From: CALXOJ01 sp034120015
GTDB lineage: Bacteria > Spirochaetota > Spirochaetia > JAFGXN01
Direction: 5' to 3'
Assembly: GCA_034120015.1 (NCBI GenBank)
Contig: JAXEIF010000009.1
Span: 1 to 64,000 of the forward strand
DNA: 64,000 bases
Every line of letters begins with the position of its first letter. The first letter of the stretch is position 1. The notes under the pieces are model-generated. The model had not been told where the DNA came from and searched no databases. It worked only from the letters and a program-made list of their open reading frames with translations. Made by a program: the position numbers and the translations under genes. Below, piece by piece: positions 16,679 to 25,913 of the stretch.

Positions 16679-18259
16679 CTATTCCTCATTCAGTGTCTGT
16701 GCGGATGTAACGGGAACCGCTTCGGCAGACGAATAAATGATACCGCTTTCTTCTCCGCCTGACGTGGCCGCTACACCGAAATAATAATCACCGGATGCAA
16801 GCGGAAACGATACTGTAGCCGATGTTTCCGTCGCTTCTCCGATGTACGAAAAACCGGCTTCTCCGACGCCTTTGGCGTAAAGAGCCCATTTCCCGGTCGA
16901 AGATACACCGCTCCATGTCAGCTGCACTGTGCCGTCACCGGCATCAACCGCTGTTATATCGGTAACGCCAGCAGAACATTTTTCGGCATCGGTTTTGGCA
17001 ACGACGTAGCCGTACGCCTTGTTCGACCATGGGAGAATGGTGGCAATACTGCTGCCGTAATCGGGACGCACCTGAAAAAAGGCGTGAGTTCGAAACATTT
17101 TCGCTTCCGTTTCATCCACAATAATATACATAAAATATTCCTGTAAACCGGTACTTTCGGTTTGTGAGGCACTGTAAATCGTGCAGCCGGAAAGTGTCTG
17201 AAAAACCGATCCTTTTGTCAGTCCGGAAAAATCCGTGTTGCTGTCTCCGTAATTCGAAAATCCGGCCAGAGACGACGATACGGTTGACCATTGCGATGAA
17301 AAATTCGGGATTGTGTAACTGTCAAGTCCCGTCGCGGATGCGGCTACGCGAATCTGAAAAGAAAGCCCCGCAAGCATTTCTTTCAGCTTTTCATCTTCGA
17401 CAGGTTTATCGCCGTAATCGTAAAGAACCGACTGGACTTCCCAGGAAACTTTAAAAATTCCTTTTTTATCGGACGCGGCATAAATTCCTTCACCGCCCTG
17501 CCCTGCACTCAGATTTCTGACCAACGGTAAAACAAAACCGGCTTCCGCCACCGTCGGCTGTCCTTTGATTCCGCCGATATCAACGGGAGAAATCCGGTAA
17601 TCATACCGGTATCCTTCAACCGCCGTCTGATCATAATAATAGTACTGACTGACCGTCAAATCGGGATTAATAAGAGACGGCACCAGAACTTTCCATTCCG
17701 TATCCGGAGCTCCCGTCTGTTTTCTTTCCAGATAATAACTTTCCGCATCTTTTGCCCGCGAATAAGTCAGCTTTACGGAAGTCTGATCGCCGCGGGAAAC
17801 CATAAAAGTCTGCACCTTCTCATTATATGCCGCTTCGGATCCGAACGAAATCAGCAAAGATTTTCCGGCTGCCGATATTTTTCCGTTTACATTAATCGTT
17901 TTCAGTTTGGCCACGGCCGTAAAATCAGATTTTTCGGATAAAGTGACATCGAAAGAATATTGGGGAGAGGTAACCCTTTCATCTTTAATCTCGGTATCTC
18001 CGCTGACGGAAACGGAATACTCTTTTGCATTCGGAACCGAATCCCAACAGAGCAGAACCGTATATTTTCCGTTCGCAGTGGAAATAATACTTTGCGCATT
18101 GGATGGCGGAAGGACCGCCGTCGAAGAAAGTACTTCCCCAAGGACGGAATAGTTATTATCGACATCACCGCCCCCGTCGACCAGCGTTCCGTACTCACAA
18201 GACAGTACGGTCGGGAAAATTAAAAAAACAGTTAAACCAATTTGAAGCAGCTTTTTCAT
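16679..18259 (-). CDS. Fibronectin type III lipoprotein
   Basis: 526 aa with lipobox VLSC. FN3-like units can be seen near YTVLLCWDSVPNAKEYSVSV, TSVKLTYSRAKDAESYYLER and, at the end, VQLTWSGVSSTGKWALYAK. The middle (about 250-400) has no recognised fold. The start ATG overlaps the stop of the preceding small lipoprotein as ATGA. With its larger neighbour it makes a pair of FN3 lipoproteins that probably form or decorate one surface structure; the function is unknown. Confidence 0.76.
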   Translation of the reverse strand: MKKLLQIGLTVFLIFPTVLSCEYGTLVDGGGDVDNNYSVLGEVLSSTAVLPPSNAQSIISTANGKYTVLLCWDSVPNAKEYSVSVSGDTEIKDERVTSPQYSFDVTLSEKSDFTAVAKLKTINVNGKISAAGKSLLISFGSEAAYNEKVQTFMVSRGDQTSVKLTYSRAKDAESYYLERKQTGAPDTEWKVLVPSLINPDLTVSQYYYYDQTAVEGYRYDYRISPVDIGGIKGQPTVAEAGFVLPLVRNLSAGQGGEGIYAASDKKGIFKVSWEVQSVLYDYGDKPVEDEKLKEMLAGLSFQIRVAASATGLDSYTIPNFSSQWSTVSSSLAGFSNYGDSNTDFSGLTKGSVFQTLSGCTIYSASQTESTGLQEYFMYIIVDETEAKMFRTHAFFQVRPDYGSSIATILPWSNKAYGYVVAKTDAEKCSAGVTDITAVDAGDGTVQLTWSGVSSTGKWALYAKGVGEAGFSYIGEATETSATVSFPLASGDYYFGVAATSGGEESGIIYSSAEAVPVTSAQTLNEE

Positions 18260-18669
18260 TTTATATCTCCCATTTTATAAAACCGTTGCGATTCGACTTT
18301 TTGTGTTTCCACATCGAAAGTCCCCAACAGAAGAGTCATCCCGTTATTTTCCATCGAATACATTTTTTTATACGTCGTTCCTTTCGGTTCCGTCGGCGTA
18401 AATGCAATCACACGTTGTGTTCCATCGAAATCCCCGACAGACTCTTTTAAAAGTTCCCATTTCCCCTTTTCGGAGTAAACAGACTTTCCGTCCTGTTTAC
18501 GATCCAGCGTATACGAAAAATCGGGGGAAAGGAGAAGCTGTTCTTCATACAGAACAGACAGCTCGCCGGCCCGAGACAGCCAGATACCCTCGATACGTGA
18601 AGACGTCGTCATATCACAGGAAAAAATTAAAAAAGAAAAAAAAGGAATCGTTAAAAATATTCTTTTCAT
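18256..18669 (-). CDS. Small lipoprotein heading the five-gene operon
   Basis: 137 aa with a signal peptide and lipobox IFSC, followed by a beta-rich domain (GIWLSRAGELSV, FSYTLDRKQDG, YSEKGKWELL, QRFYKM) like small lipocalin-type stress lipoproteins. No specific family is recognised. Ribosome site AGAGGG 6 nt before the ATG. The 156 bp upstream, between this gene and hflX, are very AT-rich and must hold the operon promoter, but no box pair with good spacing stands out. Confidence 0.72.
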   Translation of the reverse strand: MKRIFLTIPFFSFLIFSCDMTTSSRIEGIWLSRAGELSVLYEEQLLLSPDFSYTLDRKQDGKSVYSEKGKWELLKESVGDFDGTQRVIAFTPTEPKGTTYKKMYSMENNGMTLLLGTFDVETQKVESQRFYKMGDIK

Positions 18670-18825
18670 AACACCCTCTACTTCCAGAATAGTAAACAGT
18701 AAATGAAGAAAAATAAATAATTTTTACTAAATATTATTAGTGTGTATGATATAGATTTATAAAACGAATCACATATGCGCAATTAGATTTTATTATGGAT
18801 AACATGAACAATAAAACAAAAAATA

Positions 18826-20115
18826 TTATCGGTTTGATATTAACCGACTGTCGGAATCAACCGCCAAATGGTTCGGAATATAGGCTGTCAAAATCACACC
18901 GTTGTCATCAAATGTTTCACTGACGATGCGTCCCTCGCGTCGGATTTGGGCAGCCAAACCGTAATCATTATACGGAATGTGCACGGTTTTTAAAGTGAAA
19001 AGCGCCGAAAGTTCTTCGGCAATGCGGGTTTTTAAAGGACCCCATCCTTCCCGCTCTTTGACGGAAATAAAAAGGGCATCGGGGTACAGCAGCCGCAAAC
19101 GCGATACGGTGTCCCCGTCACACAGGTCGGTTTTGTTAAAAACTTTCAAAAGACGCTTACCGGCGGCTCCCAGATCGGCCAAAACCGATTCGGTCACGCG
19201 GATATGGGTTTCGCAGTCGGGGTCGGAGGCGTCGATGAGGTGAACGAGCAGATCGGCCTCCAAAGTTTCTTCAAGAGTAGAACGGAACGCATCAATCAGA
19301 TGGTGCGGCAGATTGCGGATAAAACCGACTGTATCGGTCACAACCGCTTCGCTGCCGTTATCGAAAGTAACCCGGCGGGACGTCGGGTCGAGGGTGGCAA
19401 ACAGCCGGTCTTCGACAAAGACATCGGCGCCCGAAAGGGCGTTCAACAGCGACGATTTGCCGGCATTGGTATAGCCGATCACCGAAACCGACGGCACCGG
19501 CACCGCGGTGCGCCGCTTGCGCATCACCGAGCGGTCGGCCTTCACCGCGGCAATCTCCCGTTTCAGGCGGGCGATTTTGTTTAAAACGATGCGGCGGTCG
19601 GTTTCCAGCTGCGTTTCGCCGGAATCGCGGGTCGCTTTCGATCCGCCGCGCTGCCGGGAAAGGTGGGTCCACGCCCGCGTCAGCCGCGGCAAAGAATATT
19701 CCTGACGTGCCAACGCCACCTGAAGCACCGCCTCTTTGGTACGGGCGCGGCCGGCAAAAATATCGATAATCACCTCTTCGCGGTCGATAACGCACAACCC
19801 GAAACGGGATTCCCAGTTGCGCTGCTGCGACGGCGACAGCGGCCGGTCAAATATAATGCAGTCGGCTTCCGCCCCGCGTGCGGCATCGGCAATCTCTTCG
19901 GCGCGGCCGCTGCCGATGAAAAAGCGGCTGTTGACCTCCCGCAGCTTCACGCCGGCCGAACCGACGACCGAAAGCCCCATGGTATCGGCCAAGCCCGCCA
20001 ATTCGCGCAAAGAAGCCTCCGCTTCGGCCTCATCGCCGCCCGGCATCACCACACCGACCAGAAAGGCCGTTTCAACCGCAGTCGAAAAAATCCCGGCAGA
20101 AGAATCGCGGCTCAC
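18826..20115 (-). CDS. hflX: Ribosome-associated GTPase HflX
   Basis: 429-aa GTPase that splits stalled or hibernating ribosomes under stress. Family parts are all present: an N-terminal domain with GSGRAEEIADAAR and FDRPLSPSQQRNWE, the glycine-rich linker RQRGGSKATRDSGETQLETDRR (written here by position, about 155-175), G1 GYTNAGKS (214-221), G3 DTVGF and G4 NKTD. The start is GTG at 20115, only 2 bp after the tex stop and without a good Shine-Dalgarno sequence, so translation is probably coupled to tex. Confidence 0.95.
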   Translation of the reverse strand: MSRDSSAGIFSTAVETAFLVGVVMPGGDEAEAEASLRELAGLADTMGLSVVGSAGVKLREVNSRFFIGSGRAEEIADAARGAEADCIIFDRPLSPSQQRNWESRFGLCVIDREEVIIDIFAGRARTKEAVLQVALARQEYSLPRLTRAWTHLSRQRGGSKATRDSGETQLETDRRIVLNKIARLKREIAAVKADRSVMRKRRTAVPVPSVSVIGYTNAGKSSLLNALSGADVFVEDRLFATLDPTSRRVTFDNGSEAVVTDTVGFIRNLPHHLIDAFRSTLEETLEADLLVHLIDASDPDCETHIRVTESVLADLGAAGKRLLKVFNKTDLCDGDTVSRLRLLYPDALFISVKEREGWGPLKTRIAEELSALFTLKTVHIPYNDYGLAAQIRREGRIVSETFDDNGVILTAYIPNHLAVDSDSRLISNR

Positions 20116-20117
20116 AG

Positions 20118-22535
20118 TTATTTCTTTTTGTTTAACAGGGCGGCAAACGGATTGTATGTCAGATCGTCGTTATCGGAACGGAAACCGCGGTTGACCCGCT
20201 TCTCTTCCCGCTGCGACACAAAGGATGCCGGTTTCTTTTCGCCGTCGCTTTCCTCTTTCTTTTTGACGACAGCCACCACGCGGCGGGCACCGGGCGCCCC
20301 GGTACTGACCGACTTGACCCGGACCTTATTGGCCACCGAAGACGGAACCCCGCCGGCAGCCGACGAAGCCGCCGCCGTTTTGCTCTTCATCGAAAGGGAA
20401 ATACGGTTGCGCTCGACATCCACTTCCAGCACCCGCACCTTCACCTTCTGATTGACCCGCACCACTTCGGCCGGATCTTTGACAAACGAATCGGAAAGCT
20501 CGCTGACGTGAACCAGTCCGTCCTGATGAACACCGATATCGACAAACGCGCCGAACGCCGTCACGTTGGTAACCACACCCGGCAGCTCCATATCGACACG
20601 CAAATCGGCAATCGTATTCACTCCTTCGGTAAAGCTGAAGAGATCGAACTTTTCGCGCGGGTCGCGTCCCGGTTTTTCCAATTCTTCCATTATATCGTTC
20701 AGCGTGAGGATTCCGACCGTCTCCGTCTCGTATTCGCTCAGATGAAGTTTGATTTCGTGACGAATCGAACTCTGTTTCAGCAAGTCGGCAACGGAACAGT
20801 TGTGATCGGCCGCCATCTTTTCGACAACGGGATAACTTTCCGGGTGAACCGCCGAAGCGTCGAGCGGGTTCTCCGCTCCCGGAATGCGCAGGAAGCCGGC
20901 TGCCTGCTCGAACGTTTTCTCGCCCATGCCGGTCACCTTCTTCAGATCGTCGCGCTTTTTAAACGGTCCGGCCGCCTGACGGAAACCGACAATGCGGTCG
21001 GCCAGACTTTTACTCAGACCCGAAACATAGCTGAGAAGCGACGCGCTGGCAGTATTGACATCGACGCCGACGGCGTTGACGCAACTGACGACCACATCGT
21101 CAAGCGCTTTTTTCAGCTCTTTCTGGTCGACATCGTGCTGATACTGACCGACACCGATGGATTTCGGGTCAATTTTGACCAGCTCGGCCAGCGGATCCAT
21201 CAGACGGCGGCCGATGGAAACGGCACCGCGGACGGTAATGTCTTTATCGGGAAACTCTTTGCGGGCAATTTCGCCGGCCGAATAGACCGAAGCACCGCTT
21301 TCGTTGACCATGGCCACGATTTTACCGTTGAGACACGGCAGAGTTTTAAGAAACGACAGCGATTCGCGGCCGCCGGTTCCGTTGCCGACCGCCACCGCTT
21401 CGACATGAAACCGTTTGACCCACTCCTCGATTTTGGCAGCCGATTCGGCGATTTTATTGTGCGGCTCCAACGGATAAATCGCATCGTGTTCCAGCAGATT
21501 GCCCTGCGCATCGAGCACAACGATTTTACAGCCGGTCCGCTGTCCCGGGTCGACACCGAGGGTGATTTTCTGTCCCATCGGGGACGCCAGCAGCAGTTCG
21601 CGGAGATTGGAGGCAAAGACCTCGATCGCCTTTTCGTCCGACTTTTTCTTCATTTCCTGCCGCAGTTCCGTTTCCAGAGAGGGAGCCAGCAGCCGCCGGT
21701 AACAGTCGGCCGCCGCCTCGGCAACCAGAGCGGCCGCTTCGTTTTCGGCCTTCACATATTTGCGGGTCAAAAGCGCAATCATCGGTTCTTCTTCCGGGCG
21801 AATGCGGTAAACCAGCTGCTCTTCCTCCGAACCGCGGCGGATCGCCAGAAAACGGTGCGACGGCATCGCCGATGCCGGTTCGCTGAACTCGAAATAATCG
21901 CGGTATTTTTGAGCCTCTTTCGACTCTTTTTTCTCTTCGATGACTTTGGAGGTCAGAACGGCATCTTTTTGGTACGCTTCGCGCGCCTCTTCACGCAGCT
22001 CCGCATCCTCGTTGATCCGTTCGGCAATGATATCCAACGCCCCCTCGATGGCCTTTTCGGCCGTCGGCACCGCCAGTGCCGCATCGTCGCTTTCGACAAT
22101 ATATTTGGCCGCTTCCGCCTTCACATCGAAATCGGTTTGAGCCAGAATGAGCTCCGCCAGCGGTTCCAGCCCCCGCTTGCGCGCCTTGTCGGCCCGCGTT
22201 TCCTTTTTCGGTTTATACGGCAGGTAAAGGTCTTCCAGCCGCGCCAGCGTCTCGGCCGCGTCGATAGCCTCTTTGAGCTCCGGCGTCAGCTTGCCCTGCT
22301 CTTCGATACTTTTCAAAACCGCCGCCCGCCGTTCGTCCAACGCTTTCAGCTGCTCCAACCGGTCACGGATAGCGATAATCTGCACTTCATCCAAATTGCC
22401 GGTCACCTCTTTCCGGTAACGGGCAATAAACGGGACCGTCGCCCCCTCTTCCAACAATTTACCGACCGCCTCGACCTGTCCGGATCTCACCGACAGCTCG
22501 GCCGCCGTCTTCATCACATGCTTTAATTCAATCAT
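20118..22535 (-). CDS. tex: Tex family transcription accessory protein (YqgF-HhH-S1)
   Basis: 805-aa Tex protein, a nucleic-acid-binding factor with an N-terminal helical domain, a YqgF/RuvC-like domain (ITLGVDPGQRTGCKIVVLD, about 325-343), helix-hairpin-helix units (LLSYVSGLSKSLADRIVGFR) and a C-terminal S1 domain (VTNVTAFGAFVDIGVHQDGL). After S1 comes a low-complexity basic tail of about 80 aa that many Tex proteins lack. It is transcribed together with hflX; both act in stress and RNA quality control. Its antisense strand stays open over 2 kb by codon bias alone. Confidence 0.95.
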   Translation of the reverse strand: MIELKHVMKTAAELSVRSGQVEAVGKLLEEGATVPFIARYRKEVTGNLDEVQIIAIRDRLEQLKALDERRAAVLKSIEEQGKLTPELKEAIDAAETLARLEDLYLPYKPKKETRADKARKRGLEPLAELILAQTDFDVKAEAAKYIVESDDAALAVPTAEKAIEGALDIIAERINEDAELREEAREAYQKDAVLTSKVIEEKKESKEAQKYRDYFEFSEPASAMPSHRFLAIRRGSEEEQLVYRIRPEEEPMIALLTRKYVKAENEAAALVAEAAADCYRRLLAPSLETELRQEMKKKSDEKAIEVFASNLRELLLASPMGQKITLGVDPGQRTGCKIVVLDAQGNLLEHDAIYPLEPHNKIAESAAKIEEWVKRFHVEAVAVGNGTGGRESLSFLKTLPCLNGKIVAMVNESGASVYSAGEIARKEFPDKDITVRGAVSIGRRLMDPLAELVKIDPKSIGVGQYQHDVDQKELKKALDDVVVSCVNAVGVDVNTASASLLSYVSGLSKSLADRIVGFRQAAGPFKKRDDLKKVTGMGEKTFEQAAGFLRIPGAENPLDASAVHPESYPVVEKMAADHNCSVADLLKQSSIRHEIKLHLSEYETETVGILTLNDIMEELEKPGRDPREKFDLFSFTEGVNTIADLRVDMELPGVVTNVTAFGAFVDIGVHQDGLVHVSELSDSFVKDPAEVVRVNQKVKVRVLEVDVERNRISLSMKSKTAAASSAAGGVPSSVANKVRVKSVSTGAPGARRVVAVVKKKEESDGEKKPASFVSQREEKRVNRGFRSDNDDLTYNPFAALLNKKK

Positions 22536-22684
22536 GCCCCTATTTTACTGAAAACCGGGAAAAATGCAATGAAAAGAAAGGAATTAAAAAACAAAACGAA
22601 GGAGAGAAAGAATAAATGAAAAACAGTGCGCACATCGGCAAAAAAAGATCGTTTTGAACATTAATAGAATTAAGGAGAAAAACA

Positions 22685-23565
22685 ATGGTTCCGTGGAAAG
22701 ATTTGAAACTGACCGACGACTACCTGTTCAGTCAGATTATGCGGGAAGAAGACTTCTGTAAACTCTTTCTTGAAATGCTAATGCGACGGCCATGGACGGC
22801 CTAGTGCCGCCGTAGCCACGGATGGCGGGAGGCGGCTATTAAATTCAAAAGGTCGTTTATCTCGAAGCTCAGAAAGAGGTCAATCTGTTTCCGCAGTCGA
22901 AAGGCATCCGCATGGACGTCTATCTCGAAGGCGACGGAGAGATTTACAACATCGAAATGCAGACGGTGAGAAAAACCAATCTGGTCAAGCGGATGCGCTA
23001 TTACCATTCCGCTATCGATGTCGATTCGCTGTTGCGGGGCAATCCGTACGACCGGCTCAAAAAATCGTTTGTGATTTTCATCTGCAACTTCGACTTATGC
23101 GGCGACGGCTTCCCGGTGTATGAGAGTCAAACGGTTTGGAAGCAGAACGGAAAAGAAATAGGTGACGAACAGGTCAAAATCGTGTATAATATAGGTGCGT
23201 TTGAAAAAGCGGACGATCCGAAACTGAAAGCTCTGCTCCGCTATTTGTCCACCGAAACCGTTACCGACGAAGCCCGTACTCTTGCCGAAAAGGTAACCGC
23301 CTTCAAACGCCATTTTCCCGACGGGAGGCCGCATATGAAATACGAATTGGATTTATACGACAAATGGTGCGAAGGAAAAGAAGAAGGTCGCAAAGAAGGC
23401 CGCCAGGAAGGATTATCGGAGGGAATGCAAAAAGGTCGTGATGAAGGAATCCGGGAGATTGTCCGTGCCGCCTTTCGACAGGGGTATTCTGCGGAAGCGA
23501 TTGCTTCACTCACCCGGCTTTCTGTCGGGGAAATCGAAAAATTACGGGAGACAGTGAAACTGTAG
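22685..23565 (+). pseudogene. Second rpn copy, interrupted by a short GC-rich insertion
   Basis: Starting at the ATG at 22685 (good AAGGAG site), 33 codons match the intact rpn at 6253 (LKLTDDYLFSQIMREEDFCKLF...). The frame then enters a foreign GC-rich stretch at 22784 and stops at TAG 22802. Homology resumes at about 22843 in another frame (KVVYLEAQKEVNLF...) and stays open to 23565. The net gain of 50 bp shifts the frame. An internal ATG at 22912 could still give a 217-aa protein with the metal-binding core but without the N-terminal strands. The gene is probably dead or makes a fragment. Confidence 0.85.
22784..22842 (+). repeat. Short palindromic insertion in the rpn pseudogene
   Basis: A 59-bp block replaces 9 bp of the intact copy. 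It is far richer in GC than the gene and contains GCCGCC (22806-22811) facing GGCGGC (22831-22836), plus GACGGCCATGGACGGCC at the left. No coding capacity. The size and hairpin structure fit a REP- or MITE-like element; no second copy is seen in this window. Confidence 0.55.
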
Positions 23566-23597
23566 AACGCAGCAACCGTCCTTTCTTTTTTCCCTCC

Positions 23598-23626
23598 TTG
23601 TACTCACCCCGTCGGCATGTTATAAT
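23598..23626 (+). promoter_or_regulatory. Promoter giving a leaderless DUF1848 mRNA
   Basis: TTGTAC (23598-23603), 17 bases, TATAAT (23621-23626). The expected start, 7 nt downstream, is the A of the ATG at 23633. No Shine-Dalgarno sequence exists, so the mRNA is probably leaderless. Confidence 0.65.
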
Positions 23627-23632
23627 CGCATT

Positions 23633-24532
23633 ATGATTCTCAGTGTGTCGCGGCGGACGGATGTTCCGGCATTTTACGGCGAATGGTTTCTCAACCGGCT
23701 GAAGGAAGGGTTTGTCTGCGTCCGCAATCCGATGAACGGCCGGCAGATTTCGCGGGTGGAGCTGACGCCCGGGCGGATTGAGGCGATTGTGTTTTGGACG
23801 AAGAATCCGGCGGAATCGTTTCTCGAAAAACTGGATACAATAGAAGAAAGGGGATACCGTTTTTATTTTCAGTTTACGCTGACGCCTTACGGGGCGGAAA
23901 TCGAACCGGGACTGCCGCCGAAAAAGGAGATTCTCAACCGTTTCCGGCGGCTGGCGCGGCAAATCGGCCGCGATAAGGTGGTCTGGCGCTACGACCCGAT
24001 TCTGTTTAACGATATATGGACACCGGAAGAACACCGCCGCCGCTTTGCCGCTTATGCCGAAACGCTCGCCGACAGCAGCGACACCTGCGTTATCAGTTTT
24101 ATGGATGTTTACCCCGGCATCCGCAAACGGCTGACCGCCGCCGGCATTCGGGAGCCTTCCCCCGGACAAATAAAGGAAACCGCTTCGGCATTGGCCGAAA
24201 CTGCTGCCGTTTTCGGGCTGCGGCTGGAAACGTGTGCCGAAACCGTCGACCTCGAATCTGCCGGTATCGTTCACGGCCGCTGTATCGATCCGCAACGGAT
24301 AGCCCGCCTCACCGGCCGGCCGTTCTCTTTCCGCAAAGACAAAGGACAGCGTCCGGCCTGCGGCTGTGCCGAAAGCATCGACATCGGCACCTACGGCACC
24401 TGCCCCCACGGCTGCCTTTACTGTTACGCCCGACGCAACGACGGCCCCCGCACCGCCTGCGATGTGCACTCACCGCTGCTCTGTTCCGTTATCCGCCCCG
24501 GCGACACCGTTACCGACTGCCGCCGCCGTTAA
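23633..24532 (+). CDS. DUF1848 family protein with radical-SAM-like cysteine motif
   Basis: 299 aa. The N-terminal signature ILSVSRRTDVPAFYGEWFLNRL and the C-terminal cysteine motif CPHGCLYCYA (about 266-275) identify the DUF1848 family. The CxxxCxxC spacing resembles a radical-SAM iron-sulfur site but sits at the C-terminus, after an extra CGCAES motif. The biochemical role is unknown. It ends 23 bp inside the convergent ogt gene. Codon usage is GC-rich and uniform, unlike the AT-rich genes further right. Confidence 0.88.
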   Translation: MILSVSRRTDVPAFYGEWFLNRLKEGFVCVRNPMNGRQISRVELTPGRIEAIVFWTKNPAESFLEKLDTIEERGYRFYFQFTLTPYGAEIEPGLPPKKEILNRFRRLARQIGRDKVVWRYDPILFNDIWTPEEHRRRFAAYAETLADSSDTCVISFMDVYPGIRKRLTAAGIREPSPGQIKETASALAETAAVFGLRLETCAETVDLESAGIVHGRCIDPQRIARLTGRPFSFRKDKGQRPACGCAESIDIGTYGTCPHGCLYCYARRNDGPRTACDVHSPLLCSVIRPGDTVTDCRRR

Positions 24533-25037
24533 ACGGTTCGAACGGCAGCCCCTGTTCGCGGCGCAAAAGCTGCCGTTTGCGTTCGAGACCGCCCGCATAC
24601 CCGGTTAAACGGCCGCCGGCGCCCGTAACGCGGTGGCACGGCACGATAACCGAAACGGGATTATGGCCGACGGCGCCGCCGACCGCCCTGGCCGATACGG
24701 GGCGGCCGCCGTTTTTCGCCCGCAGCCGGGCGGCCAACTCTCCGTATGTGACCGTTTCCCCGTACGGAACGGCGCACAGCAGCGCCCACACCTCCCGCCG
24801 AAACGGCGAACCGGTCAGATGAAGCGGCGGCAGAAAATCGGGAACCGCCCCCGAAAAATAGAGATCGAGCCACCTCACCGCCTCATCGGTCACCGGCGAA
24901 CGCTCTTCCTGCGCCCCCTCCGTCAGCGTTCCTGCGAAATATTTCTGTCCTTCGAACCAGGCACCGGTCAGCCCGATTTCATCGGCCGCCAGCAGCATCG
25001 TTCCCAGGGGGGAACGGTAGCGGGTTACGGAAACCAT
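24510..25037 (-). CDS. ogt: Methylated-DNA--protein-cysteine methyltransferase
   Basis: Suicide repair protein that moves the alkyl group from O6-alkylguanine to its own cysteine. The 175-aa protein has the active-site motif IVPCHRVTG (Cys134) preceded by the helix-turn-helix VPYGETVTYGELAARL and the Asn hinge GHNPV. Length is normal. The ATG at 25037 has GGGAGG about 6 nt upstream; a TTG one codon earlier is less likely. It overlaps DUF1848 tail to tail by 23 bp. A DNA alkylation glycosylase gene (36643) elsewhere in the window complements it. Confidence 0.95.
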   Translation of the reverse strand: MVSVTRYRSPLGTMLLAADEIGLTGAWFEGQKYFAGTLTEGAQEERSPVTDEAVRWLDLYFSGAVPDFLPPLHLTGSPFRREVWALLCAVPYGETVTYGELAARLRAKNGGRPVSARAVGGAVGHNPVSVIVPCHRVTGAGGRLTGYAGGLERKRQLLRREQGLPFEPFNGGGSR

Positions 25038-25061
25038 CAATTCCTCCCGAAACGTTTGTGT

Positions 25062-25688
25062 TTATTTCTGTTCTTCAACCGCCGGAACGGTCAGATTCTC
25101 GAAAATATTCTGCGCCATTTTGGTAAACAGCTCGCGATCGCCCTCAAAAAGATTCCATGTATAATCGGCTTTCATTTCAAAGAGAGCATATCGGTTTTCC
25201 CGACTGTCGGAGACCGTAACCGAAAAGGTTTTGATTGTGGAGGAAATCAGATAACCGCCTGTCGTGTAACTGTTGGCCGTGATATACCCTCCGTAATTGT
25301 AAACATAGGTATGCATATTCGGCGGAATATAACCGTACTCCGTTTCGGAATTGGCAAGAGCCACCGCTACGACGTAGTCTGTCTTCTGTTCGTTCAGATA
25401 TCGCGACAAATCGTCGGCATCGTTCAGGCGTCCCATCGGATCGATTTGTTTGAGAGAATTAACGGAAGAAAATCCTTTTTCCGAAAAGAACGAGCAAAGA
25501 GCACTTTCCAGCAGAGCGTCTTTTTGCAGATCCCCCGTTTGCGCCAGAAAGAGAATTTTATCCCCGGGCATCAGAAAGAAATCCGCCTCTTTGGCAAAAT
25601 AACCGTTAGAAACGGTAATACATGAAGAACAAACCGACATCACCAAAATCAAAAACCCGCTTTTCATTCCGCTCTTTTTTCGTCTCAT
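25062..25688 (-). CDS. Hypothetical lipoprotein
   Basis: About 208 aa with a signal peptide and lipobox CSSC. The mature part contains an alpha/beta region with DYVVAVALANSETEYGY followed by a Tyr/Gly-rich hairpin and a strand pattern (TIKTFSVTVSDSRENRYALFEMKADYTW), as in periplasmic DUF4136-like lipoproteins; that assignment is tentative. The ATG at 25688 with AAGGGGG in front is preferred to one at 25709. A possible promoter is GTGACG, 17 bases, TATAAT (25796-25768). It lies 22 bp upstream of ogt on the same strand. Confidence 0.65.
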   Translation of the reverse strand: MRRKKSGMKSGFLILVMSVCSSCITVSNGYFAKEADFFLMPGDKILFLAQTGDLQKDALLESALCSFFSEKGFSSVNSLKQIDPMGRLNDADDLSRYLNEQKTDYVVAVALANSETEYGYIPPNMHTYVYNYGGYITANSYTTGGYLISSTIKTFSVTVSDSRENRYALFEMKADYTWNLFEGDRELFTKMAQNIFENLTVPAVEEQK

Positions 25689-25709
25689 CTTCGCCCCCTT
25701 TGAAAACAT

Positions 25710-25913
25710 TTCGCATCTTCAAGACCGATCCGAACCCGGCTGTCGTATTATTCGTAAAACCTGCTTTATTATACACCGTTTTCCGCCGTCCGTCACCGTT
25801 TTTTCCCGGAAAAGACGTCTCCCTCGGAACCGAAACCGTCGCGATTCTTCTCCCGATTTTCGGTTATATTGCAAAGGAAAAAATAAAAATCATAAGGAAT
25901 TCAGGCAGAAACT
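25710..25913. other. Intergenic stretch between the lipoprotein and the tandem repeat
   Basis: No credible gene. It holds the possible leftward promoter noted above (25768-25796) and otherwise unremarkable mixed sequence. Together with the repeat array, 25689-26112 is the longest gene-free stretch of the window. Confidence 0.5.

Noticed and set aside
20508..22526. Open frame of 672 codons on the + strand
   Set aside because: Exact antisense of tex. Codon bias leaves this strand open; no ribosome site and no family motif.
23510..24469. Open frame of 319 codons on the minus strand
   Set aside because: Antisense of the DUF1848 gene, whose conserved motifs lie on the + strand.
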